Of a DNA stretch of 64,000 bases, positions 8,878 through 17,812 are shown piece after piece. Made by a program: the position numbers and the translations under genes. Under the pieces are notes generated by a model that did not search any database, had not been told where the DNA came from, and saw only the letters and a list, made by a program, of their open reading frames with translations. The DNA lies in assembly GCF_037095735.1 (NCBI RefSeq), contig NZ_JBAWKD010000014.1:1-64000 (forward strand), given 5' to 3'. Numbering within the stretch: position 1 is the first letter of the stretch; each line of letters opens with the position of its first letter. The DNA comes from Frigidibacter sp037095735 (GTDB taxonomy: Bacteria; Pseudomonadota; Alphaproteobacteria; Rhodobacterales; Rhodobacteraceae).

Positions 8878-8976
8878 CAACTTCGCGGGCATAGGCCCCG
8901 AAAAATGCGCACCACCCCGGGCCGGGCCCGACTATTGCTTGAGACTCCCGCCCGCCGTCGCGAACCAGAGGCCAAG

Positions 8977-10455
8977 ATGACCGCCGACATGCCCCAAGAC
9001 GACCTGATCCTGCGCAACGCCCGTCTCATCGACGGCAGCGGCGCCCCCTCGATCGAGGGCGATCTCGCGATCCGGGATGGTCGCATCACCGCCATCGGCC
9101 AGATCGGCGAGCGCCGCGCCGCGCGCGAGATCGACCTGCGCGGCCGCGCGCTTGCCCCCGGCTTCATCGACGTGCACACCCATGACGACGGCGCGCTTCT
9201 GCAGGCGGACGGCATGGTGCCCAAGATCAGCCAGGGCGTGACCACGGTCATCGCCGGAAACTGCGGCATCAGCATTGCGCCCCTCAGCATCGAGGGCACG
9301 CCGCCGCCCCCCTTCACCCTGGTGGGCGGCCCCGGCAGCTTCCGCTTCGCGCGCTTCGCCGATTACGTGGCGGCGCTGGAAGGGGCGGGGATCGCGACCA
9401 ACGCGGCGCTGCTGTGCGGTCACACCACGCTGCGTCAGTCGGTGCTGGCCGACACCCGCCTGCCTGCCACCCCGGCCGAGACCGAGGCAATGGCCGTGCT
9501 GCTGGACGTCGCGATGGCCGAAGGCGCCTTCGGCCTGTCGTCGGGTCTCGACTATCCGCCGGCGGTGGGCTCTTCCACGGACGAGGTCATCGCGCTGGCG
9601 CGGATCGCGGCGGCGCGGGGCGGGCCCTACGTCACCCACACCCGCAACTATTTCGAGACGATGGACGAGGCCCTCGAAGAGGCGATCGACATCGCGGGCG
9701 CGGCGGGCGGACGGCTGGTCATATCGCACCACCAGTGCACGGGCGCGATGAACCACGGCAAGGCCGTGCCATCGCTGGCGCGGATCGACCGGGCGCGCGA
9801 GGAGATCGAGATCGGCATGGACGTGTATCCCTACGCCGCCAGCTCGACCGTCCTGCGGCTCGAACGCTGCGACACCGGGCTGCGCATCCTCGTCACCTGG
9901 TCCGATCCCCATCCCGAGATGGCCCGGCGCGAACTGGCCGACATCGCCCGCGAGTGGGGGGTCAGCGAACGCGAGGCGGGGATCAGGCTGCTGCCCGCGG
10001 GGGCGGTCTACTTCCAGCTCGACGAAGGCGACGTGCAGGCCATCCTGCGCCACCCGCGCACGATGATCGGCTCGGACGGGCTGCCCCATGACGTGCATCC
10101 CCATCCCCGGCTCTGGGGTACCTTCCCGCGCGTGCTGGGCCATTATGCCCGCGACCTCGGCCTGATGCCGCTCGAGGAGGCGGTCCGCCGGATGACCGGC
10201 CTGCCGGCCGAGGAATTCGGCATGACCGACCGCGGCCTGCTGCGGGTCGGCCATGCGGCGGATCTCGTGGTCTTCGATCCCGCGACGGTGATCGATCTGG
10301 CGACCTTCGAGGATCCCGACACGCCCGCGCGCGGGATCGAGGAGGTCTTCGTCAACGGCACGCTGGTCTGGACCGGGGGCGCCGCGACCGCGGCCCGCCC
10401 CGGACGGGTCCTGCGCCCCGAGGCGCCCGACGGCAGCCGTCAGAGACTGTCGTAA
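8977..10455 (+). CDS. N-acyl-D-amino-acid deacylase (D-aminoacylase)
   Basis: A 492-residue amidohydrolase-superfamily enzyme. HTHDD gives H67 and H69, and AGNCGIS places a cysteine at residue 96, the unusual metal ligand of D-aminoacylases. It would hydrolyse N-acyl-D-amino acids to D-amino acids and a carboxylic acid. AGAGG lies 7 bases before the ATG at 8977. The gene runs opposite to the hydantoinase operon and its 3' end overlaps the isochorismatase-like gene by 16 bases. Together with the D-carbamoylase at 12376-13308 it makes this region a source of free D-amino acids for the flavoprotein at 20979-22139. Confidence 0.83.
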   Translation: MTADMPQDDLILRNARLIDGSGAPSIEGDLAIRDGRITAIGQIGERRAAREIDLRGRALAPGFIDVHTHDDGALLQADGMVPKISQGVTTVIAGNCGISIAPLSIEGTPPPPFTLVGGPGSFRFARFADYVAALEGAGIATNAALLCGHTTLRQSVLADTRLPATPAETEAMAVLLDVAMAEGAFGLSSGLDYPPAVGSSTDEVIALARIAAARGGPYVTHTRNYFETMDEALEEAIDIAGAAGGRLVISHHQCTGAMNHGKAVPSLARIDRAREEIEIGMDVYPYAASSTVLRLERCDTGLRILVTWSDPHPEMARRELADIAREWGVSEREAGIRLLPAGAVYFQLDEGDVQAILRHPRTMIGSDGLPHDVHPHPRLWGTFPRVLGHYARDLGLMPLEEAVRRMTGLPAEEFGMTDRGLLRVGHAADLVVFDPATVIDLATFEDPDTPARGIEEVFVNGTLVWTGGAATAARPGRVLRPEAPDGSRQRLS

Positions 10456-11111
10456 AGCGCGTCGACCGTCGCGGCGGTGAAGGCGAATTCGACGGGCCGG
10501 GTGCAGCGCCAGCCCTGCAGCTCGGCCCCGCCGATCGCCGCCACCGCCGCCGCCTGCCGCAGCACGCCGCCGCCGTAGAGCCGGTTGGCCATGTCGAGCA
10601 TGCCGGTGCGGTGCATGTGGCCGGTCATGCTGCCGCAGGCCTCCTTCACCAGCCAGACCCGGAAGCCCGCATAGACCGCATCGAAGACGGTGCCGGTGAC
10701 GCAACTGTCGGTCAGCACGCCCGCGACGACCAGCGTGTCGATCCCGCGCGCCCGCAGACGGGCCTCGAGATCGGTCTCGCGGAACGCGCTCGGCCAGTGC
10801 TTGATCACCAGTTCGTCGCCGGGATGCGGCGCGACCTCGGCACAGATCGCGGCCCCTTCGGACCCCTCGACGGCGGACCGCATGTCTTCGCTGATCGTCG
10901 CCTCCTGCAACGCATAGGCGTCGCGCTCTGCGGGCGCGACCGAGGCCTGCGCATGGAAGACGGACAGCCCTGCCGCACGCGCCGCCGCCATCAGCGCCGC
11001 GGCATTTGCCAGGACGGTGTCGTAGCCCTCGACCGCCCAGAGCGCGCCGGGGCGGTATTCGTTCTGCAGGTCGATCGCCAGGACGGCGGTGGCGGTGGGC
11101 GAAAGGTGCAT
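10440..11111 (-). CDS. Isochorismatase-fold cysteine hydrolase (amidase)
   Basis: A 223-residue member of the isochorismatase-like cysteine hydrolases. The catalytic Asp-Lys-Cys set is visible as D14 in LAIDLQNEY, K104 in VIKHWPSAF and C137 in TDSCVTG. The family includes N-carbamoylsarcosine amidohydrolase, nicotinamidase and ureidoacrylate amidohydrolase. As the last gene of the hydantoinase operon, 8 bases after the M20 amidohydrolase, an N-carbamoyl amino acid such as N-carbamoylsarcosine is a reasonable guess, but sequence alone does not settle it. Its end overlaps the convergent D-aminoacylase gene. Confidence 0.75.
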   Translation of the reverse strand: MHLSPTATAVLAIDLQNEYRPGALWAVEGYDTVLANAAALMAAARAAGLSVFHAQASVAPAERDAYALQEATISEDMRSAVEGSEGAAICAEVAPHPGDELVIKHWPSAFRETDLEARLRARGIDTLVVAGVLTDSCVTGTVFDAVYAGFRVWLVKEACGSMTGHMHRTGMLDMANRLYGGGVLRQAAAVAAIGGAELQGWRCTRPVEFAFTAATVDALYDSL

Positions 11112-11119
11112 GGCTGTCC

Positions 11120-12379
11120 TCAGCGGGAAGAGGGGAACTGCGTGACGAAGCGGGTCAGGATGTCGATGGCCACGGCAAGGTCGGCGATCTCCATCGCCTC
11201 GTCGGGGTTGTGGCTGCCGTTGGCGTTGCGCAGGAACAGCATCGCGCTGGGCACACCGGCCGCGACGAAGCTCGCCGCATCGTGCCCGGCGCCGCAGCTC
11301 AGCCACGGCAGCTCGTGCCCGAGCGCGCGCGCCGCGTCCTCGATCCCGGCGGAGAGCGCGGGATCCATCGCGGCCGCGGCCCAGCCGAACGAGTGGCCGA
11401 GGTCGATGCCCACCCCCCGCGCCGAGGCGACCTGCGCGGCGATCTCCGCCACCCGGCCCGGCAGCGCCGCGAGAAGGGCCTCGTCGCCGGTGCGCAGGTC
11501 GAGCGTGAAGCCCAGTTCGCCCAGCACCCGGCTGCCGCCGTGCTGGGCGGGGTTGCTTTCCACCCGGCCGATGGTGATCGTGGCCTCGGTGCCGGTGGCC
11601 TCGATCCGGTCCCATTCGCCCTCGAGCGCCTGCACGAGGCTTGCGAAGGCGGGCACGACATCGCGGCGCGAGAACCGCGGCTCGGCCCCGGAATGGGCAT
11701 ACTGGCCGATGATCCGCGCCGCCGGGAAGCGCCATCCGCCCGCCATCGCGCTGACGATGCCCACCGGCACGCCCCGCGCGATCAGCCGCGGGCCCTGCTC
11801 GATATGCGGTTCGATGTAGGCGGCGATGCGGGCGGCATCGACCAGCGGCACGCCGGGCGCAAGCCGCGCGGGGTCGAAGCCCGCCTCGGCCATGTGCCGG
11901 CCAAGGCTCAGGCCGGTATCGGCGCGGCAGGCCTCGAGCGCGGCGGGGTCGAGCTGGCCGAGCGCCGCGGCGCTGCCCGGATAGGACAGCGGGAACCAGG
12001 CGGCTTCCTCGGCGCGGAAGGCCACGACCCGCAGGTCGCGGGGCGGCAGGATGTCGCGCGCAACCAGCTCGGCCATCACGCCGAGGCCGGCGGCGACACC
12101 CGCCGCGCCGTCGAAATTGCCGCCATGCGGCACGCTGTCGAGATGCGAGCCGATGACGATCGCGGGCAGGTCGCGGTCCCGCCCCGGAAGCGTCATCCAC
12201 AGGTTCCCGAAGGCGTCCGGGGCGACCTCGGCGCCAAGCCGCGCAGCCGCTGCGGACACGAGGTCATGGGCCATCTGTTCGCCCGTGCCGAAGGCGGCGC
12301 GGGTGACGCCGGGATGGGCGGCGCTGTCCGCCGCCATCCGGGCCAGAAGCGCCCCGGCCAGCTCGCCGCCCGCGCTCAT
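11120..12379 (-). CDS. M20-family amidohydrolase (N-carbamoyl-L-amino acid hydrolase / allantoate amidohydrolase type)
   Basis: A 419-residue two-metal enzyme of the M20/M28 carbamoylase group. GSHLDSVPHGGNFDG contains the metal ligands H79 and D90, FRAEE follows at about 122-125, and EPHIEQGP and CGAGHDA supply the later histidines. These enzymes hydrolyse N-carbamoyl amino acids or allantoate to ammonia, carbon dioxide and the amino acid or ureidoglycine, typically with L selectivity. The start at 12379 overlaps the stop of the D-carbamoylase gene by ATGA, so translation is probably coupled. An L-type enzyme beside a D-carbamoylase suggests that both enantiomers are handled. Confidence 0.8.
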   Translation of the reverse strand: MSAGGELAGALLARMAADSAAHPGVTRAAFGTGEQMAHDLVSAAAARLGAEVAPDAFGNLWMTLPGRDRDLPAIVIGSHLDSVPHGGNFDGAAGVAAGLGVMAELVARDILPPRDLRVVAFRAEEAAWFPLSYPGSAAALGQLDPAALEACRADTGLSLGRHMAEAGFDPARLAPGVPLVDAARIAAYIEPHIEQGPRLIARGVPVGIVSAMAGGWRFPAARIIGQYAHSGAEPRFSRRDVVPAFASLVQALEGEWDRIEATGTEATITIGRVESNPAQHGGSRVLGELGFTLDLRTGDEALLAALPGRVAEIAAQVASARGVGIDLGHSFGWAAAAMDPALSAGIEDAARALGHELPWLSCGAGHDAASFVAAGVPSAMLFLRNANGSHNPDEAMEIADLAVAIDILTRFVTQFPSSR

Positions 12380-13308
12380 TCCCGACCGGCCGCGGCGGGC
12401 TCGGCCGCGATCAGCGCGTATTCCGAGGGACGGCGATAGCGCGCAAGGTCGAACCCGGCCCGGGCGCATTCGGCATTCATGTCGAGATCGGCGTGATGCA
12501 CGATCACCTCGTCCTCCAGCGACGCGACCTGCGCCACGATCTCGCCCGAGGGCGCGATGATGCAGCTGCCGCCGATCAGCGCCTGTCCCTCTTCAAGTCC
12601 CGCCTTGGCCGCCGCCGCGACCCACATCGTGTTCTGATAGGCGCCCGCCTGCATCGGCAGGTGGTTGTGGAACATCCGCAGATGCGCCAGCCGCGGCGTC
12701 TCAGTCAGCAGGAGCGGCGTGTTGTAGCCGATCAGAACCATCTCGGCCCCGGCAAGACGGAGCATGCGGTAGGCCTCGGGCCAGCGGCGGTCGTTGCAGA
12801 TCAGCATGCCGATCCGGACGCCCTGAAACTCGAAGACCGGGAAGCCGAGGTTGCCGGGTTCGAAATACTTGCGCTCGAGATGCACGGTGACCCCGGGTTC
12901 GGGGGTCTCGGACCCGGGGACATGCATCTTGCGGTAGAGGCCGATCACCGCGCCGTCGTCGCCCACCAGCACCATGCTGTTGAACCGCCGCGCGCGGCCC
13001 TCTTCGATCACCGCCTCGCAATAGCCGAGCGCGAAGCCGATCTTCAGCCGCCGCGCGGCGTCGAACAGCGGCCGCGTCTCGGCCGAGGGCATCTCGGTCT
13101 CGTAGTATCCCGCGATCTCAGCGTCGTCCTCGAGATCCCAGCGCGGGAAGAAGGTGGTCAGCGCCATCTCGGGAAAGAGCGCCAGTCTCGCGCCGCCCGC
13201 CGCCGCCCGTTCGAGCATGGCGACGAGCCGCGCGACGACCTCCGCGCGGGTTTCGTCGCGGCGGATCGGTCCGCATTGGCATACGGCGACCGGCAGGCTG
13301 CGGGTCAT
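12376..13308 (-). CDS. N-carbamoyl-D-amino-acid hydrolase (nitrilase superfamily)
   Basis: A 310-residue nitrilase-superfamily amidase very close in layout to known D-carbamoylases. The catalytic triad is E47 in LFPEMALTTFFPRW, K127 in YRKMHVPG and C171 in MLICNDRRWPE; in characterised D-carbamoylases these are E47, K127 and C172. It would cleave N-carbamoyl-D-amino acids to D-amino acids, carbon dioxide and ammonia in the cytoplasm. The gene overlaps the hydantoinase gene upstream and the M20 gene downstream, each by four bases. This is one of the best-supported specific assignments in the window. Confidence 0.9.
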   Translation of the reverse strand: MTRSLPVAVCQCGPIRRDETRAEVVARLVAMLERAAAGGARLALFPEMALTTFFPRWDLEDDAEIAGYYETEMPSAETRPLFDAARRLKIGFALGYCEAVIEEGRARRFNSMVLVGDDGAVIGLYRKMHVPGSETPEPGVTVHLERKYFEPGNLGFPVFEFQGVRIGMLICNDRRWPEAYRMLRLAGAEMVLIGYNTPLLLTETPRLAHLRMFHNHLPMQAGAYQNTMWVAAAAKAGLEEGQALIGGSCIIAPSGEIVAQVASLEDEVIVHHADLDMNAECARAGFDLARYRRPSEYALIAAEPAAAGRE

Positions 13309-14714
13309 GGCTGGATCTCCTCGGGAAGGGGGGCGGGCCGGGTCAGGGGCGCGCGATGCAGGAAGCGGCCCCGGGCGGGGCCGGGGAAGGGGGCCGCAGC
13401 GGCCGCCTCGTGGGCGATCTCGCCGCGCAGAAGGACGGTGACGGGGCAGCCCGTCACCTCGCGCCCGTCGAAGGGCGAATAGCCGGCGGCCGAGTGCTGG
13501 TCGGCATCGCGGATCCGCCCTCGCCGGGCGGGATCCCAGAGCACGAGATCGGCATCGGCCCCGGGCGCGATCCGGCCCTTTCCGGGCAGGCCATAGGCGC
13601 GGGCCGCGGCGGCCCCGGCAAGCTCGAGATAGCGCGGCAGGTCGATCCGCCCGGTGACGAGGCCCTCGCTGAACAGAAGCGGCAGGCGCGTCTGCAGCCC
13701 CGGCACACCGCTGATCGCGCGGTCGAACCGCGCGGGACCGTCGCCATCGAGCTTGCCCGAAAGCGCATGGGGCGAATGGTCGGACGACCAGATCTCGATC
13801 GCGCCCTGCTCGAGCCCCTGCCAAAGCGCGGGCACGGCACCCGCTCCGCGCGCGGGCGGAGAAAAGAGGTGGCGCGCGGCGGCAGCGTCATCGGCAGGGG
13901 CATCGGGCTGGAACAGGTACTGGGGGCAGGTTTCGGCCAGAAGCCGCGCCCCCAGCGCCCGGCCTTGCCGCACCGCCGCCAGCGCGCCGGCCCCCGAGAC
14001 ATGGACGATCTTCACCCTCGCGCCGCTGGTCCGGGCGAGCGCCGCGACGCGGCCGATCGCCTCGACCTCGGCCAGTTCGGGGCGCGAGGCCGCGTGCCAA
14101 GCCAGCCCGGTCCGTCCCGAGGCGATCAGCCCGGCCGTGGCGTGCGCCACGATCGCGTCGTTTTCGGGATGCACCATCACAAGCGCCCCGGCTGCCGCCG
14201 CGGCATCCATCAGCGCCAGCAGCCAGGCGTCGGTGACGGCGAAGCCCTCGTAGGTCGTGAAGGCCTTGACCGAGGTCACGCCCGCCGCCACCAGCCCGGG
14301 CATCTGCGCACCGGGGTCACCCGCCGCCATGGTCGAGACCGCGTGGAAGCCGTAGTCGACGGGGCAGACCCCTTCGGCCAGCGCCATCGCGCGCGCGAGG
14401 CCCGCGCGCATGTCCTGCCCGGCGTCGGGCACGGCGAAGGGCAGGATCGTTGTTGTTCCCCCCGCCAGCGCCGCGCGCCCGGCGCTGGCGAAGCCCTCGG
14501 CCATCTCCTGCCCGGCCCAGCCGGGCTGGGCGACGTGGCAATGCGGATCGACGCCGCCGGGCAGCACCCACATCCCGTCGGCCGCGATCTCGTGCCGGCC
14601 GACGAGGCCCTTGCCGATCGCGGTGATCCGGCCATCGTCTACGGCCAGATCCGCCTCGCACCAGCCTGAGCACAGGCCCAGCCGGCCACCGCGGACCACG
14701 AGTTCATGCATCAT
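13305..14714 (-). CDS. D-hydantoinase / dihydropyrimidinase
   Basis: A 469-residue cyclic amidohydrolase. The binuclear zinc site can be traced: H58 and H60 in DPHCH, carbamylated K150 in SVKAF, H182 in MVHPEN, H238 in IVHVSG and D312 in SSDHSPH. It opens 5-substituted hydantoins or dihydropyrimidines to N-carbamoyl amino acids. Because a D-carbamoylase is directly downstream, hydantoin catabolism fits better than pyrimidine catabolism. It overlaps the upstream transporter ATPase gene by 11 bases and the carbamoylase gene by 4, so importer and enzymes are one transcription unit. No hydantoin racemase gene was found in the window. Confidence 0.85.
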   Translation of the reverse strand: MMHELVVRGGRLGLCSGWCEADLAVDDGRITAIGKGLVGRHEIAADGMWVLPGGVDPHCHVAQPGWAGQEMAEGFASAGRAALAGGTTTILPFAVPDAGQDMRAGLARAMALAEGVCPVDYGFHAVSTMAAGDPGAQMPGLVAAGVTSVKAFTTYEGFAVTDAWLLALMDAAAAAGALVMVHPENDAIVAHATAGLIASGRTGLAWHAASRPELAEVEAIGRVAALARTSGARVKIVHVSGAGALAAVRQGRALGARLLAETCPQYLFQPDAPADDAAAARHLFSPPARGAGAVPALWQGLEQGAIEIWSSDHSPHALSGKLDGDGPARFDRAISGVPGLQTRLPLLFSEGLVTGRIDLPRYLELAGAAAARAYGLPGKGRIAPGADADLVLWDPARRGRIRDADQHSAAGYSPFDGREVTGCPVTVLLRGEIAHEAAAAAPFPGPARGRFLHRAPLTRPAPLPEEIQP

Positions 14715-16782
14715 GGTGCCCGGCAGGGGCCGTGTCCGACCGGGGCGTGACGATCGGCTGCATCGCCAGCAGGGTCTCGCGCGGCAGGTGGCAGGCGATT
14801 TCGTGGCCAGCCTCGAAGGTCTGGACGGGCGGCATCTGGCTGCCGCAGAGACCGGGGATCACGTGCTGGCAGCGGGTCGAGAACGGGCAGCCCGGGGGCG
14901 GGTTGGCGGGCGAGGGGATCTCGCCCTCCAGCGTCACGCGCCGCTTGACCAGCCCCGGGTCGGCGAGCGGCACCGCGGACAGCAAGGCCTCGGTATAGGG
15001 ATGGTAGGGCGGCGCGAAGACATCGGCGGTGCGCCCCTGTTCCATGATCCGGCCAAGGTACATCACCACCACCCGGTCCGAGATGTAGCGCACCACCGAC
15101 AGGTCGTGGCTGATGAAGATCAGCGTCGTGCCCTCGGTCCGCTGGATGTCCATCAGCAGTTCGGTCACCGCCGCCTGCACCGACAGGTCCAGCGCCGAGA
15201 CGGGTTCGTCGGCGACCACGACCGAGGGCTTGCCCGCGAAGGCCCGCGCGATGCCCACTCGTTGCTTCTGTCCGCCCGACAGCTGGCGCGGCCGGCGGCC
15301 CGCGAATTCGCGCGGCAGCTTCACGGTGTCGAGGAGTTCGAAGACCCGCTCGCGGATCTGCGCCTCGTCCTTCAGGATGCCGAAGCGCCGGATCACCCGC
15401 GCGATCTGGAAGCCGATGGTCTGGCTGGGGTTGAGCGTGTCGAAGGGGTTCTGGAACACCATCTGCAGGCTGCGCACCGTGGGCCGGTCGCGCCGGGTGA
15501 CCCGGCGGTTCCCAAGTTCCTGTCCGCGCAGCGTCACGCTGCCCGAACTCGCCTCCTCCAGTCCCATCAGGATCCGTGCGAAGGTCGATTTGCCGCAGCC
15601 GCTTTCGCCGACGATCGCCAGCGTCTCGGCCTCGCGGGCCTCGAAGGTCAGCTCGCGGTTGGCGCGGACGCGGTTGTAGGATTTCGACAGGGCGTCGACC
15701 TGCAGGATCGTCTTGCCCGCGCGGGCGGCGGGCGGCGCGGGACGGGTCGCGACGGGGGAGCGCCAGTCGATCTCGTCCACCCGCAGGCAGCGGCTTGCAC
15801 GGCCTTGCCCCAGCCTGCGCATCGGCACCGGTCCGCCATCGCAGGTGCCGGCATGGAAGAATTCGCATCTTGGCCCGAAATTGCAGCCTTGCGGCCGGTC
15901 GCGGGGCGTGGGCAGCTGGCCCGGGATCGCCACCAGCGGGCGGCTGGTCTTGTCGGCATCGGGCACCGGCATCGAGGCGAAGAGCCCGCGCGTGTAGGGA
16001 TGGCGCATGCTCGAGAAGACCTCGGCCACGGGGCCGGTCTCGATCGCCTCGCCCGAATACATCACGGTCAGCCGCTCGCAGGTCTCGAGGATCAGGCCCA
16101 GGTTGTGCGAGATGTAGAGCATCGCCGTGCCGAACTCGGCCGAGATCTCGCGCACCAGCTCGACGATGCCGGCCTCGACCGTCACGTCGAGCGCGGTGGT
16201 CGGCTCGTCCAGCAGCAGCACGCGCGGGTTCGACAGCAGGGCCATCGCGATGACGATGCGCTGCTGCTGGCCACCCGACAGCTGGTGGGGGAAGGCGCGC
16301 AGGATGCGCTCGGGATCGGGCAGGCGCACCCGCGCCAGCATCTCGACCGCGCGGGCGCGGGCCGCGGCCCGGTCCATCCCGTCATGGGTCATCGAGACCT
16401 CGGCCATCTGGTCGAGGATCCGAAGCGACGGGTTCAGCGAGGCCATCGGCTCCTGGTAGATCATCGCGATGTCGCGCCCGCGCAAGCGGCGCAGCTCGGC
16501 TTCGGACATGGCGGTCATGTCCTGCCCGTCGAGCAGGATCTGTCCGCCGGTGATCCGGCCGTTGCGCCCGAGGTAGCGCATCACCGCCAGCGCGATCGTG
16601 GACTTGCCGCAGCCCGATTCCCCGACGAGCCCGTGGGATTCCCCCGGCATCAGGCGCAGGTTGAAATCGACGACCGCCGGGACCTCTCCGGCCCGCGTGT
16701 CGTAGGAGATGCACAGGTTGCGGCATTCGAGCACCGGGCGCGGCTCGGCGTCGGTCGGGCGGGGATCGGTCGCAGCGCTCAT
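14704..16782 (-). CDS. Dipeptide/oligopeptide-type ABC importer, fused DppD-DppF ATPase
   Basis: A 692-residue protein with two complete ABC ATPase cassettes. Each half has a Walker A (GESGCGKST), an ABC signature (LSGGQQQR, then LSGGQKQR) and a Walker B (LLDEPTTALD, then VADEPVSALD). Each cassette ends with the proline- and cysteine-bearing C-terminal extension typical of peptide importers. It powers import through the two permeases encoded just upstream. The gene begins 4 bases after the stop of the DppC-like permease and its 3' end overlaps the hydantoinase gene. The likely cargo is a hydantoin, N-carbamoyl or N-acyl amino acid rather than a peptide, judged only from the neighbours. Confidence 0.88.
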   Translation of the reverse strand: MSAATDPRPTDAEPRPVLECRNLCISYDTRAGEVPAVVDFNLRLMPGESHGLVGESGCGKSTIALAVMRYLGRNGRITGGQILLDGQDMTAMSEAELRRLRGRDIAMIYQEPMASLNPSLRILDQMAEVSMTHDGMDRAAARARAVEMLARVRLPDPERILRAFPHQLSGGQQQRIVIAMALLSNPRVLLLDEPTTALDVTVEAGIVELVREISAEFGTAMLYISHNLGLILETCERLTVMYSGEAIETGPVAEVFSSMRHPYTRGLFASMPVPDADKTSRPLVAIPGQLPTPRDRPQGCNFGPRCEFFHAGTCDGGPVPMRRLGQGRASRCLRVDEIDWRSPVATRPAPPAARAGKTILQVDALSKSYNRVRANRELTFEAREAETLAIVGESGCGKSTFARILMGLEEASSGSVTLRGQELGNRRVTRRDRPTVRSLQMVFQNPFDTLNPSQTIGFQIARVIRRFGILKDEAQIRERVFELLDTVKLPREFAGRRPRQLSGGQKQRVGIARAFAGKPSVVVADEPVSALDLSVQAAVTELLMDIQRTEGTTLIFISHDLSVVRYISDRVVVMYLGRIMEQGRTADVFAPPYHPYTEALLSAVPLADPGLVKRRVTLEGEIPSPANPPPGCPFSTRCQHVIPGLCGSQMPPVQTFEAGHEIACHLPRETLLAMQPIVTPRSDTAPAGHHDA

Positions 16783-16786
16783 GGCG

Positions 16787-17812
16787 TCAGTCCTTCAGGC
16801 TGAGTTCGCGCAACCCGTCGGCCATCAGGTTGAAGCCGAGGATCAGCGTGGTGACCGCAACCGAGGGCACGATCAGCATGTATGCGAATTTCCACAGAAG
16901 CGCCGCCGTCGCCGCCTCCTTGATCATGAGCCCCCAGTCCGGGTCCGGCGGCTGCAGGCCGAGGCCGAGGAAGGTCAGCGTCGTGATGGTGACGGTGGTG
17001 TATCCCAGGCGCAGGCAGGCATCGACGATCAGCGGGCCGCGGACGTTGGGCAGGATCTCCATGACCATGATCCAGAGCGCGCTTTCGCCCCGGGTCTGGG
17101 CGGCCTGGATGTAGTCGCGGCTGCGGCAGTCCAGCGCCAGCCCGCGCACGATGCGCATGATGGCCGGCGCCGACGAGGCGGTGACCGCGATGATGATGTT
17201 GAACCCGCTCTGGCCGAGGTAGTTCAGCACCAGGATGAACAGCACCATGACCGGGAAAGACAGCAGCACGTTGCTGAGATAGGACAGCACCTCGTCCCAC
17301 CAGCCGCCCAGATAGCCCGCCATCAGCCCCAGCGCCGCGCCGACGGCATAGGCCACGACCGTCGCCGAGATCCCCCAGACGATCACCCGCTGACAGCCCC
17401 AGATCGTGCGTGCCAGCATGTCGCGCCCGCGCATGTCGGTGCCCAGCCAGAAGGTCACGTCGCCGCGCGTCGTGCCCGGCATGAGATAGGGGGCAACGGG
17501 CCGGTTGGGATCCAGCAGCGGCAGGTAGGGCGCGCTCACCGCCATCAGGATCCAGAACAGGACCAGCGTGACGCCGATCTGCGCGATGCGCGATCCCGAC
17601 CAGGCCCGCATCGCGTTGACGTAAAGCAGGATGACGGCCGGGATCGCGGGCAGCAGGATCCAGCGGTGCAGCCCGCCGAACAGCCCGGGAAACATCACGT
17701 AGCCGCAGAGCAGGACCCAGACAAGCGCCACCAGCGCGAGGTTGACGACAACGGCCGGGCGCCGGGCCTCGGCGCCGCGGCGCCCGAACGGAGCGAAGGC
17801 GATCGACATCAC
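16787..17812 (-). CDS. ABC importer permease, DppC type
   Basis: A 341-residue integral membrane protein with hydrophobic segments throughout and the BPD_transp_1 coupling region near SRDYIQAAQTRGES. LGTDMRGRDMLARTIWG is the DppC/OppC family landmark before the first core helix. An extra pair of hydrophobic segments precedes it (about residues 21-75), which is longer than in E. coli DppC. Its start overlaps the stop of the DppB-like gene by ATGA. It forms the membrane channel with that protein. Confidence 0.85.
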   Translation of the reverse strand: MMSIAFAPFGRRGAEARRPAVVVNLALVALVWVLLCGYVMFPGLFGGLHRWILLPAIPAVILLYVNAMRAWSGSRIAQIGVTLVLFWILMAVSAPYLPLLDPNRPVAPYLMPGTTRGDVTFWLGTDMRGRDMLARTIWGCQRVIVWGISATVVAYAVGAALGLMAGYLGGWWDEVLSYLSNVLLSFPVMVLFILVLNYLGQSGFNIIIAVTASSAPAIMRIVRGLALDCRSRDYIQAAQTRGESALWIMVMEILPNVRGPLIVDACLRLGYTTVTITTLTFLGLGLQPPDPDWGLMIKEAATAALLWKFAYMLIVPSVAVTTLILGFNLMADGLRELSLKD

